Below, piece by piece: positions 44,933 to 53,313 of a stretch of 64,000 bases of DNA. This stretch comes from Pseudomonas haemolytica. Lineage in GTDB: Bacteria; Pseudomonadota; Gammaproteobacteria; Pseudomonadales; Pseudomonadaceae. The DNA lies in contig NZ_VOIW01000005.1 of NCBI RefSeq assembly GCF_009659625.1, positions 434,001 through 498,000 of the forward strand, written 5' to 3'. Numbering within the stretch: position 1 is the first letter of the stretch; each line of letters begins with the position of its first letter. The notes beneath the pieces were generated by a model. That model ran no database searches. It saw only the letters and a list, made by a program, of their open reading frames with translations, and had not been told where the DNA came from. A program made the position numbers and the translations under genes.

Positions 44933-45772
44933 TCAGCGGTTCTTGCTCATGTAGCTTTCAAGCGGGTCTTTGCTCAGCCCGCCCTGGGCTTCGGCCAACG
45001 AATCGATGAACAGCGAAAACAGTTCCGATTGCGTGCCGATGTCGAGCTTGCTGTAGATGTGCTTACGGTGGGATTTGATGGTGTCTTCGGAGACCCCGAG
45101 GCGCTCGGCCAGTGAGCGCGTAGAGTGGCCCCGCAGGATCAACTGGGCGATCCGGCATTCGCGCTCGGTCAGCAGCGACGAGCCAAAATTGTTGAGCGCC
45201 GAATGAATACGCTGCTCCAGCAGGCTTTCGAAGCGCGCGCCCTGCGCATCCAGGCCGACAAAGTGCTTGGCCAGCACCGCCAGCACCCAGGGTGCCATGC
45301 GCTTGAACTGTTGGCTGGTGGCAGCGTCGAGCTTTTGCGTGAAGGCCAGCGACACCGCCAGGCTCAGGCCCTTGCTCGCCTGCAGGATGTAGTTGAGCTC
45401 ATCCTCCAGGTGCGAATGCCGGTAGAACGACTGGTAGTACTCGCTGTGCTCGAAGTGATCGGGGGCCACGTCGGCGAGGTCGTAGCAGCCGGAAACGGCG
45501 CCTTCTACACAGGCACCGTAGAACGGGTCGAGCAGGTAGAATCCCGACAGGTACTGGCGCACATTGCCTTGTGGCAGCCATGGCCCGTCCAGTTCGAACA
45601 AGGCGCTGGGCATGCCGTCGTGGGGGTAAAGGTACAGGGTCGTGGCCTGGATGGGCCAGATACACCCCAGGGCCTCGAACAACGTGGCGGCAAACCCCGC
45701 GTGCCCGATACTCTCGGTGACCCTGGCCATCTGTTCGAACCACTGGGCTGAAGAAAATCGATCATTTTCCAC
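44933..45772 (-). CDS. LuxR-family regulator of the amine cluster
   Basis: 279 residues starting MENDRFSSAQWFEQMARVTE. The C-terminal GerE domain is LTERECRIAQLILRGHSTRSLAERLGVSEDTIKSHRKHIYSKLDI. The N-terminal part carries SGFYLLDPFYGACVEGA and FEHSEYYQSFYRHSHLEDEL, shared with the regulator at 24299-25093. It ends 48 bases before the aminotransferase gene on the same strand, so it probably activates this catabolic cluster, perhaps on sensing the amine. No autoinducer-domain residues were recognised. Confidence 0.87.
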   Translation of the reverse strand: MENDRFSSAQWFEQMARVTESIGHAGFAATLFEALGCIWPIQATTLYLYPHDGMPSALFELDGPWLPQGNVRQYLSGFYLLDPFYGACVEGAVSGCYDLADVAPDHFEHSEYYQSFYRHSHLEDELNYILQASKGLSLAVSLAFTQKLDAATSQQFKRMAPWVLAVLAKHFVGLDAQGARFESLLEQRIHSALNNFGSSLLTERECRIAQLILRGHSTRSLAERLGVSEDTIKSHRKHIYSKLDIGTQSELFSLFIDSLAEAQGGLSKDPLESYMSKNR

Positions 45773-45825
45773 TTCAAAGACTCGCCGTCAGAACGGTTGG
45801 GTGCGGCACCACGTCACTGGCGCCC

Positions 45826-45882
45826 GGGACTGGAGTGATAGTCCCACACCCGCTAAGTCATCGAAATCACCCGTTAGGGTGA
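45826..45882. terminator. Two palindromes between the monooxygenase and LuxR genes
   Basis: TCACCC, GTTA, GGGTGA (45867-45882) ends 4 bases before the monooxygenase stop at 45886 on the minus strand, and GGGACT (45826-45831) faces AGTCCC (45840-45845). Either a terminator for the monooxygenase unit or operator sites for the LuxR-type gene that starts at 45772. Confidence 0.35.
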
Positions 45883-45885
45883 GGG

Positions 45886-47205
45886 CTAGCGCCTGAACCG
45901 CGGAACCGTCAAGCCCAGGCTTTCGCGCAAGGTCGAACCTTCATAGGCCGTGCGGTAAACACCGCGCTCCTGCAGCAACGGAATGACTTCCCGGGTGAAT
46001 CGATCAAATTGCCCAGGGTGCCCGATGTAGATATTGAACCCATCCACGGCCCGCGCCTGGAGCCAGTCGGCCATCTTCTGCGCGACCGTGGCGGCGCTGC
46101 CAACGAAGGCGCCCGGGCGCAGTTGCCGGCCAAACTCGACGGCCTGGCGCAGGGTGAAGCCTTTGTCCCGCGCCTGGTCGGCGATGCGCTTGGCGGCGGT
46201 GAAAAAACTGCTGCGCGCCGCCTCCAGGCTCTCTTGAGGGAATGGCGCATCGAGGTCGTATTGGCTGAAATCATGCCAGCCAAAATTACGCCCAAACTCC
46301 TTCAATGCCAGTTCAAAACTATGGTCAATTTGATGGTAGTGCTGCTCGATGTCCCGGGCGTGTGCATCGGTGTCGCCGACGTAGATTTCCGCACCGGGCA
46401 TGATCAATAGCTGCTCCGGATCGCGCCCCTGTTGCAGCGCCCTGCCCTTGATATCCCGGTAAAACGCCTGGCCCTGCTCGATGCTGGCCGCATGGGTGAA
46501 GATGACGTCCGCCGTGGCAGCACCCAGGTCGCGGCCCTGCTCCGAGTCGCCGGCCTGGAAGATCACCGGTTGGCCCTGGGGTGAGCGCTGGATATTCAGC
46601 GGGCCTACCACGGAAAAATGCTTACCCTGGTGATTCAGGCTGTGCAGCTTGCTCGGGTCAAGAAACTGGCCCGTGGCACGGTCGCGCACAAAGGCCTCTT
46701 CTTCGTAGGAGTTCCACAAACCCTGCACTACCTGCACGTGTTCGGCGGCGCGGCCATAGCGGGTGGCATAGTCATAGTGTTCGTCACGGCTGTAATTGCC
46801 AGCGGTCCCGGCATCGCCGCTGGTGACCACGTTCCAGCCGGCGCGGCCTTTGCTGATCAGGTCCAGGGACGCCAGGCGCCGTGCGACGTTATAAGGCGAG
46901 TTGTAGGAGGTAGTCAGCGTACCGACCAGGCCGATATGCCGGGTGCTCACAGCCAGTGCCGATAACAGCGTCAGCGGCTCCAGGCGATTGAGGTAATGGG
47001 ACGGCGAGCCTTCGGTGATGAACTGGCTGTCGACGATAAACATCAGGTCGAACAGCGCCGCCTCGGCCTGGCGTGCAATGTCGATGTACCAGTCGACGTT
47101 GACACTGGCATCGGCCGGCAATTGCGGGTCGAGCCACAGGTTATGGCGGCCGGGCCCGCCGCAGCCCATGGTCAGGGCACCCAGTTTGAGCTGTCTTTTA
47201 GTCAT
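45886..47205 (-). CDS. LLM flavin-dependent monooxygenase (NtaA/SnaA/DszA type)
   Basis: 439 residues. LKLGALTMGCGGPGRHNLWLD, FDLMFIVDSQFITEG and GRAGWNVVTSGDAG follow the nitrilotriacetate/dibenzothiophene-sulfone monooxygenase group, which use FMNH2 delivered by a separate reductase. QPVIFQAGDSEQGRDLGAATA is the flavin-phosphate region. A sulfonate-type binding protein gene lies immediately upstream in the same direction, so the substrate is probably an organosulfur or related compound used as sulfur source. No reductase gene is adjacent. Confidence 0.87.
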   Translation of the reverse strand: MTKRQLKLGALTMGCGGPGRHNLWLDPQLPADASVNVDWYIDIARQAEAALFDLMFIVDSQFITEGSPSHYLNRLEPLTLLSALAVSTRHIGLVGTLTTSYNSPYNVARRLASLDLISKGRAGWNVVTSGDAGTAGNYSRDEHYDYATRYGRAAEHVQVVQGLWNSYEEEAFVRDRATGQFLDPSKLHSLNHQGKHFSVVGPLNIQRSPQGQPVIFQAGDSEQGRDLGAATADVIFTHAASIEQGQAFYRDIKGRALQQGRDPEQLLIMPGAEIYVGDTDAHARDIEQHYHQIDHSFELALKEFGRNFGWHDFSQYDLDAPFPQESLEAARSSFFTAAKRIADQARDKGFTLRQAVEFGRQLRPGAFVGSAATVAQKMADWLQARAVDGFNIYIGHPGQFDRFTREVIPLLQERGVYRTAYEGSTLRESLGLTVPRFRR

Positions 47206-47228
47206 TGCGCAGGCATTCCTTGAAGCGT

Positions 47229-48185
47229 TCAGGGCTGGGTCTTGGCGACGGTAGGCTGCAAGGACGCCGCAAATGAAGGGTCAAACAACGTGGCGGCCGA
47301 GTAGGACTTGACCAGGCCCTGGCTGGCGAAAAACTCCACGGTCTTTTGCGCCTCCACCGGCGACTGGGCCGTCAGTGGCTCGACGGTGGTGCGCGCGCGG
47401 GCAAACCAGGCGCGGGCGATGTCGGCATCGGCACGGGTGCGCTTGGCCCAGGCGTCGGCATATGCATTGGCGTTGTCCGGGTTTTGACGGGCCCAGTCAC
47501 GGGCCTTTTTCAGGCGCTGGAGAAAGTCGCTGATAGGCCCGCGCTTGGCCTCGACGGCACTGGCGTTGGCGGCAATGAAACTCTGGGCCGGGATCAAGCC
47601 CTCAGCGGTTGCCAGCACCCGTGCACCTTGGCGTTCCTGTTGTGTGACGTAGGGTTCCCAGGTGGCGATGACGTCCACCGAACCGCCTTCCAGCGCATGG
47701 GAGGCGTCCAGCGCACTGAGATAACGCCACTCCAGCGAATCCCGAGCAACCCCGGCTTGATCCAGCGCAGTCAACAGCAGTTGCTGGCTCCAGGAGCCTT
47801 TCCAGATCGCGGCGCGCTTGCCCGTCAGATCGGCCAGGCTGTGGATCGGCGAATCCTTTTTCACCAGGATGGCCACGCCTTCGAGATTTTGCCGGCTGAC
47901 CGCGATCACCTTGATCGGCGCGCCCAATGCGCCCAGAAACAACACCGGAGCATCACCGAGCAGGCCAATATCCAGGCTGCCGACGTTCAGCGCTTCGGCG
48001 ACGGGTGAACCGGCAGTGAATTGCTTCCACTCCAGTGTGTAGGGCAGATCATCCAGCACCCCCGCCGCTTCCATCACGGCTTGGGCGTTGTAGCTCTGGT
48101 CGCCGACGACCAGGGTTTGCGCCTGCGCCGTCAGGCACAGCAAGGCGGCGGCCAACCCGGCCGCCAGTGTTGTCAGGTAACGCAC
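47229..48185 (-). CDS. ABC transporter substrate-binding protein, sulfonate type
   Basis: 318 residues from a GTG at 48185 with GGAG 6 bases upstream; the product starts with a signal peptide ending LTAQAQ. A TTG start 33 bases earlier would spoil the signal peptide. SLDIGLLGDAPVLFLGALG and GKRAAIWKGSWSQQLLLTAL resemble SsuA/TauA-type binding proteins. No permease or ATPase gene lies beside it. Co-directional with the flavin monooxygenase (23 bases apart), it suggests import and desulfonation of one compound, with the rest of the transporter encoded elsewhere. Confidence 0.85.
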   Translation of the reverse strand: MRYLTTLAAGLAAALLCLTAQAQTLVVGDQSYNAQAVMEAAGVLDDLPYTLEWKQFTAGSPVAEALNVGSLDIGLLGDAPVLFLGALGAPIKVIAVSRQNLEGVAILVKKDSPIHSLADLTGKRAAIWKGSWSQQLLLTALDQAGVARDSLEWRYLSALDASHALEGGSVDVIATWEPYVTQQERQGARVLATAEGLIPAQSFIAANASAVEAKRGPISDFLQRLKKARDWARQNPDNANAYADAWAKRTRADADIARAWFARARTTVEPLTAQSPVEAQKTVEFFASQGLVKSYSAATLFDPSFAASLQPTVAKTQP

Positions 48186-48298
48186 GTTCGTCTCCAGATG
48201 CCTTGAGAGGCACTTCAAGTCGATCCGCGCGTGCGGTCTCGGTTATGTTCGTAGGGATCGATACGATAAGGTTCTAAGGGCTGGACTCAAAATACCCA

Positions 48299-48327
48299 TA
48301 ATGCATAACGTAATGCATTAATAATGC
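48299..48327. repeat. Triple TAATGC direct repeat
   Basis: TAATGC occurs at 48299, 48311 and 48322, that is at 12- and 11-base steps, so on one face of the helix. The middle copy is part of TAATGCATTA, a 10-base palindrome. It lies about 115 bases upstream of the binding-protein gene on the minus strand and just after the histidine kinase stop. Likely regulator binding site. Confidence 0.4.
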
Positions 48328-48342
48328 GCACACCGCATTATG

Positions 48343-49674
48343 CTATCGAGGCACCTCGACCCGTGCCACCAGCCCCGAGCCACTCACGCGGTTGCTCAAG
48401 GTCAGCTCGCCACCCTGCTCTCGCACAATGGCCCGCGCCGCCGAAAGCCCCAGCCCCACGCCGCCGGTAGCGCGGTTGCGCGAGGTTTCGAGGCGAAAGA
48501 AGGGATCGAAAACGCGCTCAAGGTCAGCTTCAGGAATCCCCGGGCCTTCATCGCTGACTTCGATGCAGATTCGGTGGTCGTCACCGTTGAGCCTGATGCT
48601 GGGGTGGCGAGCATACTTGGCGGCGTTTTCGAGCAGGTTGACGATCACCCGTTTAAGCCCCAGTGGGCGGCCGTGATAGACCAGGTGGGATGGGCCGCTG
48701 AAATCGACTGCAAGGTGCTGGTCACGGTAGTCATCGATGATGGTTTGCAGCAATTCAGACAGATCGAATGCGGTGCTTTGCTCCCCCACGGTATCGTCGC
48801 GGAAGAACGCCAGTGCGGCGTTGATCATCGCCTGCATTTCCTCGACATCGCGAATCAGCTTGTGCTGATGGTCCAGGTCTTCCATGAACTCGCAGCGCAG
48901 GCGTATCCGCGTTAACGGCGCGCGCAGGTCGTGAGAAATCGCCGCGAGCATATGGGTGCGTTCGCCGATGAAGTGCTGGATCTGCGCCTGCATGGTGTTG
49001 AAGGCGATGATGGCCTGGCGTATTTCATCCGGGCCTTCAATACCGATGGGCGGTGCGCGCAGGTCGCCGCCGAAGCGCCTGGCGGCACTGGCGAAACGCT
49101 GCAACGGCTTGGCCAATTGGCGGGTGGCGAGCCAGGCGACCAGCAAGGTCGCGATCAACCCCAAGGTGATGATCACCGCGATCCGCGTGGGTGCGTCCAG
49201 GCCCCAACTGCGCTCGGGGGGGATAAATGACAACCAGCTGCCATCGCGCAGTTGGACGAGCGCTACATAGTGCGCATCGGGACTGCCCTTGGGCCAGTCG
49301 GCTGGGCCGTACACCTGGATATCTCGCTGCGTGCCAAACAATGCCTGCAACTGCGGCACCTTGCTGGTTTGAAACAAGGTACCGCCGACGGGAAGGCTAA
49401 AATCCGCGGGATCGGCACTCCACGCCACATGCAACGTAGTATCGGTGGCCGCAGCGGCCAACTGCGGACGCAGCGATGCCGGCGCGGCTTCGATCACTTT
49501 CGACGTTGCGGCCATTTGTTCCAGCAACCCCGTGCGGTCGATAGGCGGGCGCGCCCACACTCCGGCCACCTGCACGAACAAGGCATTGAGGGCCAGGGAA
49601 GCGAGCATCGCGGCGAGAATGGTCAGGGCGATCCGCCGGTTCAGGGTGTCGCGGCGCAACAGGCGGCGGATCAT
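48343..49674 (-). CDS. Sensor histidine kinase
   Basis: 443 residues from MIRRLLRRDTLNRRIALTIL. Two membrane helices (about 15-40 and 155-180) flank a periplasmic sensor region; then HAMP, the phosphoacceptor His in LAAISHDLRAPLTRIRL, the N box VIVNLLENAAKYA, and the G boxes DEGPGIPE and GGVGLGLSAARAI. Its ATG overlaps the response-regulator stop (ATGA). Signal unknown; the periplasmic domain is about 115 residues. It may relate to the neighbouring substrate-binding protein, but that is not shown by the sequence. Confidence 0.92.
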   Translation of the reverse strand: MIRRLLRRDTLNRRIALTILAAMLASLALNALFVQVAGVWARPPIDRTGLLEQMAATSKVIEAAPASLRPQLAAAATDTTLHVAWSADPADFSLPVGGTLFQTSKVPQLQALFGTQRDIQVYGPADWPKGSPDAHYVALVQLRDGSWLSFIPPERSWGLDAPTRIAVIITLGLIATLLVAWLATRQLAKPLQRFASAARRFGGDLRAPPIGIEGPDEIRQAIIAFNTMQAQIQHFIGERTHMLAAISHDLRAPLTRIRLRCEFMEDLDHQHKLIRDVEEMQAMINAALAFFRDDTVGEQSTAFDLSELLQTIIDDYRDQHLAVDFSGPSHLVYHGRPLGLKRVIVNLLENAAKYARHPSIRLNGDDHRICIEVSDEGPGIPEADLERVFDPFFRLETSRNRATGGVGLGLSAARAIVREQGGELTLSNRVSGSGLVARVEVPR

Positions 49675-50387
49675 GAACGGGTGACCGGCGCGGTGAACAT
49701 ATAGCCTCCATTGCGTACGGTGCGGATCAGGTCCGGGCGCTTGCAATCGGGCTCGATCTTGCGCCGCAGCCTACTGACCTGCACATCGATGCTGCGGTCG
49801 AACGCGTCGTGGCCCTCGCCGCGGGTCAGGTCGATCAATTGATCGCGGGTGAGGATGCGCTGGGGGTGTTCAAGAAACACCACCAGCAGGTCGAACTCGC
49901 CACCTGACAGCGGAATCATCACGCCTTCAGGAGAGCGCAGCTCGCGGCAGGTGATATCCAGATGCCAACCGGCGAAGGCAATCACCGGCCGAGAGCGTTC
50001 GCTGGCGACGCTGAGCGATTGGCCCGCACGTCGCTGCACGGCGCGCAGGCGTGCCAGCAACTCACGTGGGGCGAACGGCTTGGTCAGGTAGTCGTCAGCG
50101 CCCAGTTCCAGGCCGACAATGCGATCACTCAACTCGCCCATGGCCGTGAGCATGATGATGGGAATGCCCATCTGCGCACGCACTTTCTGGCACAGGCTGA
50201 GGCCGCCTTCGCCAGGCAGCATGAGGTCGAGAATGATGGTGTCCGGCCGCTGCTGCGCGATGGCTGCCCACATGGCCGCACCGTCCACTGCCACGTCGAC
50301 TTCATAGGCGTGCTGGACGAAGAACTTCTTCAGCAATGCCAGAATCTCTACATCGTCATCGACGATCAGCAGTCGGCTCACGTTCAC
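49671..50387 (-). CDS. OmpR-family response regulator
   Basis: 238 residues. The receiver has DDD near the start (LLIVDDDVEIL), phosphoacceptor Asp in TIILDLMLPGEGG, and Lys in YLTKPFAPREL; the C-terminal winged helix ends in IDVQVSRLRRKIEPDCKRPDLI. I place the start at the GTG at 50387, preceded by AGGGGA at good spacing; an ATG at 50414 exists but lacks a ribosome binding site. First gene of the two-component operon. Confidence 0.92.
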   Translation of the reverse strand: MNVSRLLIVDDDVEILALLKKFFVQHAYEVDVAVDGAAMWAAIAQQRPDTIILDLMLPGEGGLSLCQKVRAQMGIPIIMLTAMGELSDRIVGLELGADDYLTKPFAPRELLARLRAVQRRAGQSLSVASERSRPVIAFAGWHLDITCRELRSPEGVMIPLSGGEFDLLVVFLEHPQRILTRDQLIDLTRGEGHDAFDRSIDVQVSRLRRKIEPDCKRPDLIRTVRNGGYMFTAPVTRS

Positions 50388-50543
50388 AGATCCCCTGGCC
50401 AAAAAGGTAGACATCTAAAACCATTCCGGCGCCCGGGTCATTTATTTCAATCGAGCAACATTCCTGCGCCACCGACACAACCCGGACATCTTCGGGAAAA
50501 CCCGCTCGGGCATCCTGCACGCCTTCCATCCAAGGAGACGTCC

Positions 50544-50855
50544 ATGAAGACTTTGAGCAGCAGGTATACCGAGCAGGCCCAGGACGCCACACGGCCATTG
50601 GTGCTGAGCCAGCGCACGTCATCACCCGCGCAAGACAGCCCTGTGTTGTTTCAGGAGTCGTGCCTGGGCCTGACCGCGGATCAGGACCGCATTGTGCTGC
50701 GCCGCTACTTCGAACATTACAGCCCCGATGCCGGGCGCTGGGTCGAGTACGCCCATTCCATTTCCACCGCTGAGCTTGTGCACTGGATCATGACCCATGG
50801 CCAGTTGCACATCGAATGCTCCCACGACACCCCGGACGAAAAGGTAGCCCATTGA
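50544..50855 (+). CDS. Small uncharacterised protein
   Basis: 103 residues starting MKTLSSRYTEQAQDATRPLV, with AAGGAG 9 bases before the ATG. No membrane segment or known motif; it has a DRIVLRRYFEHYSPDAGRWVEYAHS region likely to be helical. It is coupled to the following lipoprotein gene by TGATG. A longer frame in the same register passes through the response-regulator region and is not supported. Confidence 0.6.
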   Translation: MKTLSSRYTEQAQDATRPLVLSQRTSSPAQDSPVLFQESCLGLTADQDRIVLRRYFEHYSPDAGRWVEYAHSISTAELVHWIMTHGQLHIECSHDTPDEKVAH

Positions 50856-51523
50856 TGACCCGCAAACGCTCACTGCCACTATTGATAGCGGCCACCCTGA
50901 GCCTGTCGGCCTGCAGCAGTAACACCGTCGAGCCCGAACGATATACCGGGTTTCTTCACGATTACAGCCTGCTCAAGGAGCAACAGAGCCCTTCGGGCGA
51001 GACAATACTGAGTTGGGTCAGCCCTGCGTTGAAACGCGGGCGCTACAAGCAGGTTTACCTGGCACCCAGCCAGTTCTACCCTGCCGTTGAGCCGAGCGCC
51101 CGGATTCCACAAAGCACACTCTCCCACGTCACCGGGTACTACGACCTGGTACTGAGGTCGGAACTGGGCAAAGTCGTGTATCTGGCCGCAAAGCCGGGGC
51201 CCGACATCCTGACGGTGCGGCCTGCAATCACCCGCATCGCCACCAGCACCCAGGGGCTGCGCCTCTATGAGTGGCTGCCGATCACCTTGGTTGCCGCAGG
51301 CGTGAGCACCGCCACCGGCATCCGCGACCAGGACAGTGAAATCGCTACGGAGCTGTCCCTGGAAGATGGTTCGACCGGCGATGTGGTGGCCGCCATGGTG
51401 CGCAAGGGCACTGGCATTCCCCTGGACAACGACAAGCAAGTCATGGCCGCCGACAACGTCAAGGAAGTGCTCGATGGCTGGGCGCGCGACCTCGGCACGT
51501 CTTACCGTGCGATCGCTCAGTAG
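50855..51523 (+). CDS. DUF3313-type lipoprotein
   Basis: 222 residues from MTRKRSLPLLIAATLSLSAC, a lipoprotein signal with lipobox LSAC. The mature protein (SSNTVEPERYTGFLHDYSLL, then KQVYLAPSQFY) follows the DUF3313 family, envelope lipoproteins of unknown role in Gammaproteobacteria. Ser after the lipidated Cys favours transfer to the outer membrane. Overlaps the preceding gene by TGATG, so both are probably one operon divergent from the two-component system, which may regulate it. Confidence 0.8.
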   Translation: MTRKRSLPLLIAATLSLSACSSNTVEPERYTGFLHDYSLLKEQQSPSGETILSWVSPALKRGRYKQVYLAPSQFYPAVEPSARIPQSTLSHVTGYYDLVLRSELGKVVYLAAKPGPDILTVRPAITRIATSTQGLRLYEWLPITLVAAGVSTATGIRDQDSEIATELSLEDGSTGDVVAAMVRKGTGIPLDNDKQVMAADNVKEVLDGWARDLGTSYRAIAQ

Positions 51524-51653
51524 CGATGATCCATGGGCTGACGCACACGCCCTGCTCAAACGTCATAATCACCTGGACCTCTGCGTGGTAATCTCACGGC
51601 ACCACGAATAGACATTGATCGTCACTTGACGATGACCAAAGCCAGGAAAGAAC

Positions 51654-52523
51654 ATGCCCAAGATTTCTCACTCAGCGCTACGCCGCAACTTCCGTGACCT
51701 GCTTGCAACGCCCATCTGCGTTGAAACCGCTTCCGTGTTCGACCCCATGTCTGCCCGCATCGCGGCCGACCTGGGTTTTGAAGTCGGGATCCTGGGCGGT
51801 TCAGTCGCTTCCCTGCAGGTACTGGCAGCCCCTGATTTTGCGTTGATTACCCTGAGTGAGTTCGTTGAGCAGGCTACCCGCATCGGCCGTGTTGCCCAGT
51901 TGCCGTTCATTGCCGACGCCGACCACGGCTACGGCAACGCCCTGAACGTGATGCGTACCGTCGAAGAACTGGAGCGTGCCGGCGTCGCCGCGCTGACCAT
52001 TGAAGACACGCTCCTGCCCGCGCAATTCGGGCGTAAATCCACTGATCTGATTTCCGTCGAAGAAGGCATCGGCAAGGTCAAGGCTGCCCTCGAGGCGCGG
52101 GTCGACCCTGAGCTGTCGATCATTGCCCGCACCAATGCGGGTGTGCTGCCCACCGCCGACGTGATTGCGCGCACCAAGGCCTATGAAAAGGCTGGCGCCG
52201 ATGGGATCTGCATGGTCGGCGTCAAAGACTTCGAGCACCTGGAACAGATCGCGGAAAACCTCACGGTACCGTTGATGCTGGTGACCTATGGCAACCCGCA
52301 ACTGCACGACAGCGAGCGCCTGGCCAGCCTGGGCGTGCGCATCGTGGTAGCCGGGCATGGCGCCTACTTCGCCGCGATCAAGGCCACTTACGACAGCCTG
52401 CGTGCCCAACGCCAGCTCACCCATAGCACTTCGAACCTCAGTGCGACGGAGTTGACCCACACCTACACATTGCCTGAGAGCTATGTGGCGTGGGCGGAAG
52501 AGTTCATGGATGTAAAAGAGTAA
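51654..52523 (+). CDS. Oxaloacetate decarboxylase, PEP mutase/isocitrate lyase superfamily
   Basis: 289 residues. The metal-binding block FIADADHGYGNALNVMRTVEELE, ALTIEDTLLPAQFG and the early FEVGILGGSVASLQVL match the PA4872-like proteins shown in P. aeruginosa to decarboxylate oxaloacetate to pyruvate. It lacks the KKCGH cysteine of isocitrate lyases and 2-methylisocitrate lyases. Single gene followed by a possible hairpin terminator and then by the defence-like island in the opposite direction. Confidence 0.88.
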   Translation: MPKISHSALRRNFRDLLATPICVETASVFDPMSARIAADLGFEVGILGGSVASLQVLAAPDFALITLSEFVEQATRIGRVAQLPFIADADHGYGNALNVMRTVEELERAGVAALTIEDTLLPAQFGRKSTDLISVEEGIGKVKAALEARVDPELSIIARTNAGVLPTADVIARTKAYEKAGADGICMVGVKDFEHLEQIAENLTVPLMLVTYGNPQLHDSERLASLGVRIVVAGHGAYFAAIKATYDSLRAQRQLTHSTSNLSATELTHTYTLPESYVAWAEEFMDVKE

Positions 52524-52530
52524 TGGCGCA

Positions 52531-52559
52531 CAGGTGCTGATGCGCGTCATCAGCATCTG
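52531..52559 (+). terminator. Hairpin after the oxaloacetate decarboxylase gene
   Basis: CAGGTGCTGATG (52531-52542) pairs with CATCAGCATCTG (52548-52559) with one G-U pair and a 5-base loop. No U run follows, so it may be a Rho-dependent or weak terminator, protecting the convergent gene pair. Confidence 0.4.
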
Positions 52560-52623
52560 GCACACTCCGTCTATGCGTGAGCTAAGTGGCTTCTGAAAGA
52601 GGTCGTCCACCTGAGCAAAAAAT

Positions 52624-53313
52624 TTATATATTATCAGCCAGCCGCTTCAACGCTGAAAATGCGTTTTCATAACCCGGTTTCCCATTCAGAAATTCACCCA
52701 GCTTTTTCACGGCTCCGGCGACAACAGGGTTTACTTGCTCTTTTACGCCATAAATCGATACATCTTTTAAGTGCTCAACGCACAATCTGTCGCCGATGAC
52801 ACTACGAGACTTGAATACACGCACATAAATATGATTTGTTTGAAATAGGATAAAGTCAATGTGATCATTATAATCATGTACTGACGGATGAAAACAATCA
52901 AACACATTAGCAGTGTAATCTGCACTTAAGGCAGCCACCCTAAAATAATCCTTGTCACTTTTCAAGGCGTTGCACGTAACACATGCAAGAGCCAGGTTGC
53001 TGTACTCAAATGCAAACATGGGGTAACGTGCGATAGGTAAAATATGCTCAATATTTGAATTTTTTCGATGATAAATTTTATCCCGGCAATAGCAGCAAAG
53101 AGACATTTGCTTAGCTTGTAAATGCTCGGACAAAGCCTTATGTATGTACGCCCCTTTTGGCTCGTTATAAAACTTTCCCCATACCGCCTTTCTGGGTGGA
53201 AATACCTTTCGGCATGCAGCGTGATACCTTAGTATCAACCGCCAGGCCGCAAACCTATTGCTTCTCTGCGTTTTGTATAACCCCCCCAAAAAAGCAGACA
53301 CATCATGCGTCAT
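52624..53313 (-). CDS. HNH nuclease of a Septu-like defence pair (PtuB-like)
   Basis: 229 residues. Zinc-ribbon HNH nuclease: CCYCRDKIYHRKNSNIEHILPIARYP holds the first Cys pair and the catalytic His, and NLALACVTCNALKSDKD the Asn and second Cys pair. Its start overlaps the ATPase gene by 11 bases, so the two are coupled. ATPase followed by HNH is the order of Septu (PtuA-PtuB). Codons 8-12 contain T6 followed by G7 (53281-53293 on the minus strand), a run prone to slippage. AT-rich like its partner. Confidence 0.78.
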   Translation of the reverse strand: MTHDVSAFLGGLYKTQRSNRFAAWRLILRYHAACRKVFPPRKAVWGKFYNEPKGAYIHKALSEHLQAKQMSLCCYCRDKIYHRKNSNIEHILPIARYPMFAFEYSNLALACVTCNALKSDKDYFRVAALSADYTANVFDCFHPSVHDYNDHIDFILFQTNHIYVRVFKSRSVIGDRLCVEHLKDVSIYGVKEQVNPVVAGAVKKLGEFLNGKPGYENAFSALKRLADNI

